Part shown: piece by piece, positions 59,777-64,000 of the stretch
Layout: each line of letters begins with the position of its first letter
How positions within the stretch are numbered: the first letter of the stretch is position 1
NCBI RefSeq assembly: GCF_018129965.1
Contig: NZ_JAFCKW010000004.1
Location: 124,001-188,000, forward strand
Source of the DNA: Bradyrhizobium diazoefficiens
GTDB taxonomy: Bacteria > Pseudomonadota > Alphaproteobacteria > Rhizobiales > Xanthobacteraceae
Reading direction: 5' to 3'
Length of the DNA: 64,000 nt
Program-made: the position numbers and the translations under genes
Notes under the pieces: model-generated
Database searches by the model: none
What the model was told of the DNA's origin: nothing
The model's input: only the letters and a program-made list of their open reading frames with translations

Positions 59777-61210
59777 ATGACGGAGGCCACTCTCGGGAGG
59801 CGCAGCTTCACGCATGGCGATCAGCAGACGTTCGCCCGACTGTCCTCCGATTTCAATCCGCTGCATCTCGATGCGGCCTTTGCGCGACGCACGCAGATGG
59901 GCTCACCGGTCGTGCACGGCATACACACCCTGCTGTGGACGCTGGAGACGTTGCAGCAATCCGCCCGATTCGACATCGCTCGCATCAAGGTGCGGTTCCA
60001 TCAGCCGCTTTTTCCGCACGAGACAGGCGAGATCAGGATGTCCGGCCGAACCGCCCAGGCGGTGAGCCTGAAGGTGGTCGCCGCAGGCACTGTGGTTGCG
60101 GCGATACGGCTGTTTTCGGAGCCCGGCAAGACCGCCGTCGCACGACCACTGGCCGAGCCGCTGCCGCAGCCGCCGACCGAACCCGTCGATCTCAGCTTCG
60201 AAGAGATGCAAGGGCGCGCCGGCGCCGTGGCGGTGAAGGCGACGGACGCCGAGATCCGCGCGCTGTTTCCCGCATTGGCCGCCAGCCTCGGCCCCGAGCG
60301 GATCCGTGGCCTGATGGCCACCTCGCAACTGGTCGGGATGGCGTGCCCCGGCCTCAATTCGCTGTTTTCCGGTCTTGATGTTGCCTGCGCTCCCGAGCGC
60401 GGCACAAGCGGGGCACTCGCCTACGCCGTGGCCGCGGTCGACGCGCGCTTCCGGTCACTGCAGATCGAGGTCGCCGGTTCGGGCCTGTCAGGCCAAATCG
60501 ATGCGTTCGCCCGGCTGCCGCCGCCGGCGCAGTCCGGCATGGCGGCAGTATCCGCGCGCGTGCGAGCCGATGCGTTCGCCGGACAGCGAGTGCTGGTGGT
60601 CGGCGGCTCGCGCGGTCTTGGTGAGGTCACCGCCAAGATCATTGCCGCTGGCGGCGGCCATCCGGTGATTACCTACCGGGACGGACTGTCCGAAGCCGAG
60701 GCGGTCGCCGCGTCGATCCGCGCGGCCGGCGGCGCGTGCGACGTCGTCAGGTATGACGCCCTAGAGCCGGCCGCGCCGCAGCTCGCCGGAATTGGCGCCG
60801 TCGGCGCCTGCTACTACTTCGCCACGGCGAAGATCTTCCAGCGCAAATCGGCGCTGTACGAGGCCGGGATGCTGCATGCCTTCTCGCGCTATTACGTCGA
60901 CGGCTTCCATGCGCTTTGCGCGGCGCTCCACCAGAGCCAGGGTGGCGCCCGGCTGGCACTGTTCTATCCGTCGACCGTGGCGATCGATGAGGCAACCAGC
61001 GGGCTTGCCGAATATGCCATGGCCAAGGCCGCCGGCGAGGTCCTCGCGTCCTATCTCGGCGTGTTCTTGCCGAACGTCACGGTGCTGTCGCGGCGTCTGC
61101 CCCGTGTCATGACCGATCAGACTTCGACGGTGGGCGTTGCCACCGCCCATGATGCGCTGGACGTGTTGATCCCGATCGTCGAGGAGCTGCAGCGGCTGGC
61201 CCGGTCGTGA
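59777..61210 (+). CDS. MaoC-like hydratase fused to short-chain dehydrogenase
   Basis: 477-aa bifunctional-looking protein. Residues 1 to about 130 are a MaoC hot-dog domain with the hydratase dyad in SDFNPLHLDAAFARRT and VVHGIHTL. After a linker comes an SDR domain from about 268: VLVVGGSRGLGEVTAKIIAAGG, catalytic Ser in FYPSTVAIDE, and YAMAK (Tyr, Lys). It could hydrate an enoyl thioester and handle the resulting 3-hydroxy/keto step, or be a sugar reductase with a repurposed hot-dog domain. It follows the oxidase gene by 27 nt, so glf-oxidase-MaoC/SDR is an operon. Confidence 0.82.
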   Translation: MTEATLGRRSFTHGDQQTFARLSSDFNPLHLDAAFARRTQMGSPVVHGIHTLLWTLETLQQSARFDIARIKVRFHQPLFPHETGEIRMSGRTAQAVSLKVVAAGTVVAAIRLFSEPGKTAVARPLAEPLPQPPTEPVDLSFEEMQGRAGAVAVKATDAEIRALFPALAASLGPERIRGLMATSQLVGMACPGLNSLFSGLDVACAPERGTSGALAYAVAAVDARFRSLQIEVAGSGLSGQIDAFARLPPPAQSGMAAVSARVRADAFAGQRVLVVGGSRGLGEVTAKIIAAGGGHPVITYRDGLSEAEAVAASIRAAGGACDVVRYDALEPAAPQLAGIGAVGACYYFATAKIFQRKSALYEAGMLHAFSRYYVDGFHALCAALHQSQGGARLALFYPSTVAIDEATSGLAEYAMAKAAGEVLASYLGVFLPNVTVLSRRLPRVMTDQTSTVGVATAHDALDVLIPIVEELQRLARS

Positions 61211-61244
61211 CCTGAGGGGCAGCTGCGCGGACTCAGCCTCCGGG

Positions 61245-62471
61245 TCATTGCGGCCGGCCCAGATAGTTCAGGATGATGGAGCGGCTCTGGTTGCCGAGCG
61301 AGTTCGCCGCCGGCAGCCTGATCAGGCCCGACATGTCGAAGCCGTGATTGGCGAACGGCATCCGCACCAGGGTGACGTCGACACCCGCCGCGCGCGCCTG
61401 CTCGACGAAGCGATAGACGCCTGCGGGTGGGATCAGGACATCGCGCTCGGGCGCGAGGATCAAGGTTCGCGGCGCCTTGCCAGACAGATAGGTCGCCGAC
61501 GAGATCGCCCGCATCCGATCGGGATAGGCCTGCGGCGTGCCGCCGAGATAAGCCGTGATGAACGCCTTCGGCGATGCGATCGAGGAAGGAACGGGATGGT
61601 CGTAGGCGGCCTGCGGGTCGACGACCGGATAGACCGCGACCGCCGCGGCGGGCATCGGAACTTCGCCGCCGCAACCGGAGCGGGCCTCGCCTGTCACTGC
61701 TGCATAGGCCAGGTTGATAGCGAGATTACCGCCTGCGGATTCTCCGAACACCACGATGTGAGTGGCATCACCGCCGAGCCGGGCGGCGTTCGCCGCCGCC
61801 CAGACCAGCGCGCAGGCGACGTCAGCCGGAGCCTTGTCCCAGGTCGGCCGTTCGGCCGTGGCCAGACGGTATTCGACGCTCAGCACGAGCCAGCCATGGT
61901 CGGCGAACCACCGGGCATAGGCGGCCATGCCGTCGGCCGTGCCGGACACCCAGCCGCCGCCATGGATGTACAGGAAGACCGGGGCCGGGCCACGGCCGCG
62001 AAGCGCCGCATCGTAGATCGAGATCGCCAGGGGCACGCCCTCGACCGTGGTGTAGGTCTCGCGCCGGTCGGGGCCGCCCAGCGCGATCGGCGACACAAGG
62101 ATTGCCGCGAGCGGGTCGACTGCGCCGCCAGCCGCATGAATAGTCCAGGCGATCCGCCCGGTGATGGCGGCAGATGCCGCCAGCGCCACGCTAGCGATCA
62201 CGGCCGCGACCCGCGCCATCGCGCGCGCGCCATGCCGGCCGGAGATCAGGGCCAAGGCGAGCGCCACGAGACTCAGTACGACGAGATGCGGGCCGATCGG
62301 CGCCCACACCAGTGAACTGCGTAGCGTGAAGGCATTGAGCCCGGGATCGAGCACCGCGCCGATGGCGAGCAGCACGACGCCGGCGCCTGCCGTTAAGCTT
62401 AACAAACCGATCATCCAGGCCACGCGCGCGCGGCCGCGCGGCGCTGCTCCCGGGACCCCGCTTCCTGTCAT
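61245..62471 (-). CDS. Membrane-anchored HSL-family alpha/beta hydrolase
   Basis: 408 aa from the ATG at 62471 (MTGSGVPGAA). Three or so N-terminal hydrophobic segments anchor it in the membrane. The esterase domain has FLYIHGGGWVSG (oxyanion HGGGW), VVFGESAGGNLAIN (GxSxG nucleophile), an Asp in APERDVLIP and the His in FANHGFDM, the complete hormone-sensitive-lipase triad. It probably removes or exchanges acyl groups on lipids or glycans in the envelope. Convergent with the MaoC-SDR gene (34 nt). Confidence 0.88.
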   Translation of the reverse strand: MTGSGVPGAAPRGRARVAWMIGLLSLTAGAGVVLLAIGAVLDPGLNAFTLRSSLVWAPIGPHLVVLSLVALALALISGRHGARAMARVAAVIASVALAASAAITGRIAWTIHAAGGAVDPLAAILVSPIALGGPDRRETYTTVEGVPLAISIYDAALRGRGPAPVFLYIHGGGWVSGTADGMAAYARWFADHGWLVLSVEYRLATAERPTWDKAPADVACALVWAAANAARLGGDATHIVVFGESAGGNLAINLAYAAVTGEARSGCGGEVPMPAAAVAVYPVVDPQAAYDHPVPSSIASPKAFITAYLGGTPQAYPDRMRAISSATYLSGKAPRTLILAPERDVLIPPAGVYRFVEQARAAGVDVTLVRMPFANHGFDMSGLIRLPAANSLGNQSRSIILNYLGRPQ

Positions 62472-62724
62472 CTCGTGCCATCCATGCGTCGCGGCGGATG
62501 TAGCACGGCCGCGTTGCGGAGATGAGTCGAAAACGGCCGCATCTCCGCAAAGCTGCCTCATTGCTGTGTTGCGCTCAACGATGTCGGGCGCTTGCGAAAT
62601 TTCACAGCCTTGCTATCCGTCTGATTATCGAGCCATTGACGCGAATTCATTTTCCAGCTCCGCACCTGACACCGTCTCGCAATTGCAGGTGTCGGACTCG
62701 TTGACCGAGTTGAAGGACGCACGA

Positions 62725-63867
62725 TTGAACCCGGCCCCACGCCACGCAGACAAGGCAACCGAGTTGCGCGAGCGGAATCACATCGTCGCCCTGGATGGGC
62801 TGCGGGGCGTCGCCGCGCTGTTCGTGGTCGCCGGCCACGGATTTATCTCGATCGGCATGCCCGAGGCCATTCCGGCCTATTATCTTCCCGTCGACCTGTT
62901 CTTCTCGCTCAGCGGCTATGTGCTGGCCAATGCCTACGAAGCATCGCTGTCCAGGGGCATGTCGGTCACCGACTTCATGAAGCGCCGGCTGATCCGCCTC
63001 TACCCGATGCTGGTGCTCGGGATCGCCGCCGCAGCAGCCGCCGCCATCGTCAAATTCGTGGTCATGCGCGACGCTGGCAACATCCTGCCACTCATGAGCT
63101 GGATCGTGTTCGGCCTGCTCTACCTGCCGAGTTTCGGCGCGCTGGTGCCCTACCCGCTGATGGGTCCGGCCTGGTCGCTCACCTGCGAGCTTGTCGCCAA
63201 TCTGATCTATGCCTGTTCGTACCGGCTCCTCAGCGACCGGGTCGTGTCCGCCATCGTGGCGCTGTCCGGCGCCGCGCTGGTGCTCGCGATGTTCCGCTTC
63301 GGCACCATCAACGAGATCGGTCATTGGTGGTCGATCTGGGTCGGCTTCGCGCGAGTGTTCTTCTCGTTTTTCGCAGGCTTGCTGATCTATCGCCACCGTG
63401 ACCGCATTCCCGGGGCGTTCGCAAAGCTGCCGACCGAACTCTTGCTGATCGGTTTCGGTCTCTACCTGTTCATCCCGGGGAGCACGGGCCTGCTCGCCAA
63501 TGCGCGCGATCTGGTGTTCGTGGCCGCGCTGTCGCCGTTGCTGGTTGCGGCCGGATCGGTCTCACGAGCCTGGATCGACGCCTCGAACGGCCTGATGCGC
63601 GTTCTCGGCGGCGCGTCCTATCCCGTCTATGCGCTACACTGGCCGCTCTCGCTGCGCCTGCATGCGCTGGCGACAGCAGGGACCGGCCTCGAAATCCTCG
63701 CAGTCGTGCTGTTCACCGCCTGCAGCGCCGGTCTCGGTTTCCTGGCCGACCAACTTATCGATCGCCCGGTGCGCAGCTATCTCGCGCGCCGATTGATCCC
63801 GAACGACGATCCCTCCAAGCTGCAGCCGACGCTTGCAACAGCGCAACCTCCGAGCGCGGTCCTGTGA
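62725..63867 (+). CDS. Acyltransferase family 3 membrane protein (second copy)
   Basis: About 380 aa. The start is uncertain: a TTG at 62725 with AAGGACG upstream is preferred; TTGs at 62701 and 62710 and an ATG at 62581 are also in frame. Acyltransferase-3 motifs: HIVALDGLRGVAALFVVAGHG, DLFFSLSGYVLANAYE, FMKRRLIRLYPMLVLG, GPAWSLTCELVANLIYA and DRPVRSYLARRL at the end. About ten membrane spans. Likely O-acylation of a surface glycan. Divergent from the HSL-type esterase, which could counteract it. Confidence 0.9.
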   Translation: MNPAPRHADKATELRERNHIVALDGLRGVAALFVVAGHGFISIGMPEAIPAYYLPVDLFFSLSGYVLANAYEASLSRGMSVTDFMKRRLIRLYPMLVLGIAAAAAAAIVKFVVMRDAGNILPLMSWIVFGLLYLPSFGALVPYPLMGPAWSLTCELVANLIYACSYRLLSDRVVSAIVALSGAALVLAMFRFGTINEIGHWWSIWVGFARVFFSFFAGLLIYRHRDRIPGAFAKLPTELLLIGFGLYLFIPGSTGLLANARDLVFVAALSPLLVAAGSVSRAWIDASNGLMRVLGGASYPVYALHWPLSLRLHALATAGTGLEILAVVLFTACSAGLGFLADQLIDRPVRSYLARRLIPNDDPSKLQPTLATAQPPSAVL

Positions 63868-63915
63868 CTGGCGCGCGCAACATCCCCTGACCTGGCGGCC
63901 GCCGTGCGAGCGGCT

Positions 63916-64000
63916 TCAGCTGTGGACGAGGCTGCGTAGCGAATCCGCGAGCTCGGCATACAGCATTCGCGTGTCGAAGCGGGTCCGTACGGTCTCGGCA
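63916..64000 (-). CDS. Partial gene, C-terminal end of a possible glycosyltransferase
   Basis: The last 27 codons before a TGA at 63916 read AETVRTRFDTRMLYAELADS and LRSLVHS; the rest lies beyond the window. The helix ending in LYAELADSLRSL resembles the C-terminus of GT4 glycosyltransferases, which often end F...M...Y..L. The region fits that role, but the evidence is short. It is convergent with the acyltransferase gene. Confidence 0.4.
   Translation of the reverse strand, partial: AETVRTRFDTRMLYAELADSLRSLVHS

Noticed and set aside
1..64000. CRISPR arrays, rRNA genes and insertion sequences
   Set aside because: No regularly spaced repeats, no rRNA-like sequence and no transposase frame were found; the only repeats are the palindromic intergenic elements and short direct repeats listed.

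Overview
The window is high-GC DNA from an alphaproteobacterium. The best guess is Bradyrhizobium or a close relative. This rests on gene content (a fused FdsG-FdsB NAD-formate dehydrogenase, OxlT-type transporters, many orphan periplasmic binding proteins, BA14K-like and PsiF-like small secreted proteins) and on intergenic palindromic repeats of the kind common in that genus. No 16S gene is present, so the genus is inference.

Layout. (1) 1-4.4 kb: a tricarballylate oxidation operon (tcuA, a secreted alpha/beta hydrolase, tcuB) divergent from a GntR/FCD regulator, with a perfect 14-bp palindrome between them; ybaK follows. (2) 5.1-20.6 kb: a formate/molybdenum-cofactor block. It holds the formate dehydrogenase alpha subunit and fused gamma-beta subunit, a PsiF-like small protein, an OxlT-type MFS carrier, tusA, moeA, mobB, fdhD, mobA, a MoeA-PBP fusion, a further MoeA-like gene and an HTH-PBP regulator. 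The enzyme, its cofactor assembly, its sulfuration factors and a probable cofactor- or oxyanion-sensing regulator thus lie together. (3) 20.7-24.1 kb: three solute-binding proteins of different families, none next to its membrane components. (4) 24.5-29.3 kb: a tRNA with anticodon CAU (probably Ile2) followed by a visibly AT-richer four-gene operon: vWA protein, PP2C phosphatase, membrane kinase and small zinc-ribbon membrane protein. It resembles Escherichia coli yegL-yegK-yegI and the TerY-P triad. (5) 29.4-30.1 kb: decayed remnants of XRE antitoxins and a short-chain dehydrogenase. (6) 30.2-37.8 kb: a MarR-monooxygenase pair, then an amino-acid uptake and catabolism operon (binding protein, two permeases, RidA, PLP enzyme) divergent from a LysR regulator. 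(7) 37.8-42.4 kb: small and hypothetical proteins, several secreted or membrane-bound. (8) 42.4-64 kb: a cell-surface glycan/acyl-modification region. It has glycosyltransferases, a PrsW-like protease, an FkbH-ACP-MBOAT-SGNH module reminiscent of the Dlt system, two acyltransferase-3 proteins, two GMC oxidoreductases around an epimerase, UDP-galactopyranose mutase, an aldonolactone-oxidase-like flavoprotein, a MaoC-SDR fusion and an HSL-type esterase.

The most interesting points are the kinase/phosphatase/vWA island beside the tRNA gene, the Dlt-like module in which an FkbH protein would replace the adenylating enzyme, the shared PBP-like sensor domain in the molybdenum block, and several well-formed operators and cloverleaf-like intergenic repeats. 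All functions are read from sequence motifs and recalled family knowledge; no database search was run.
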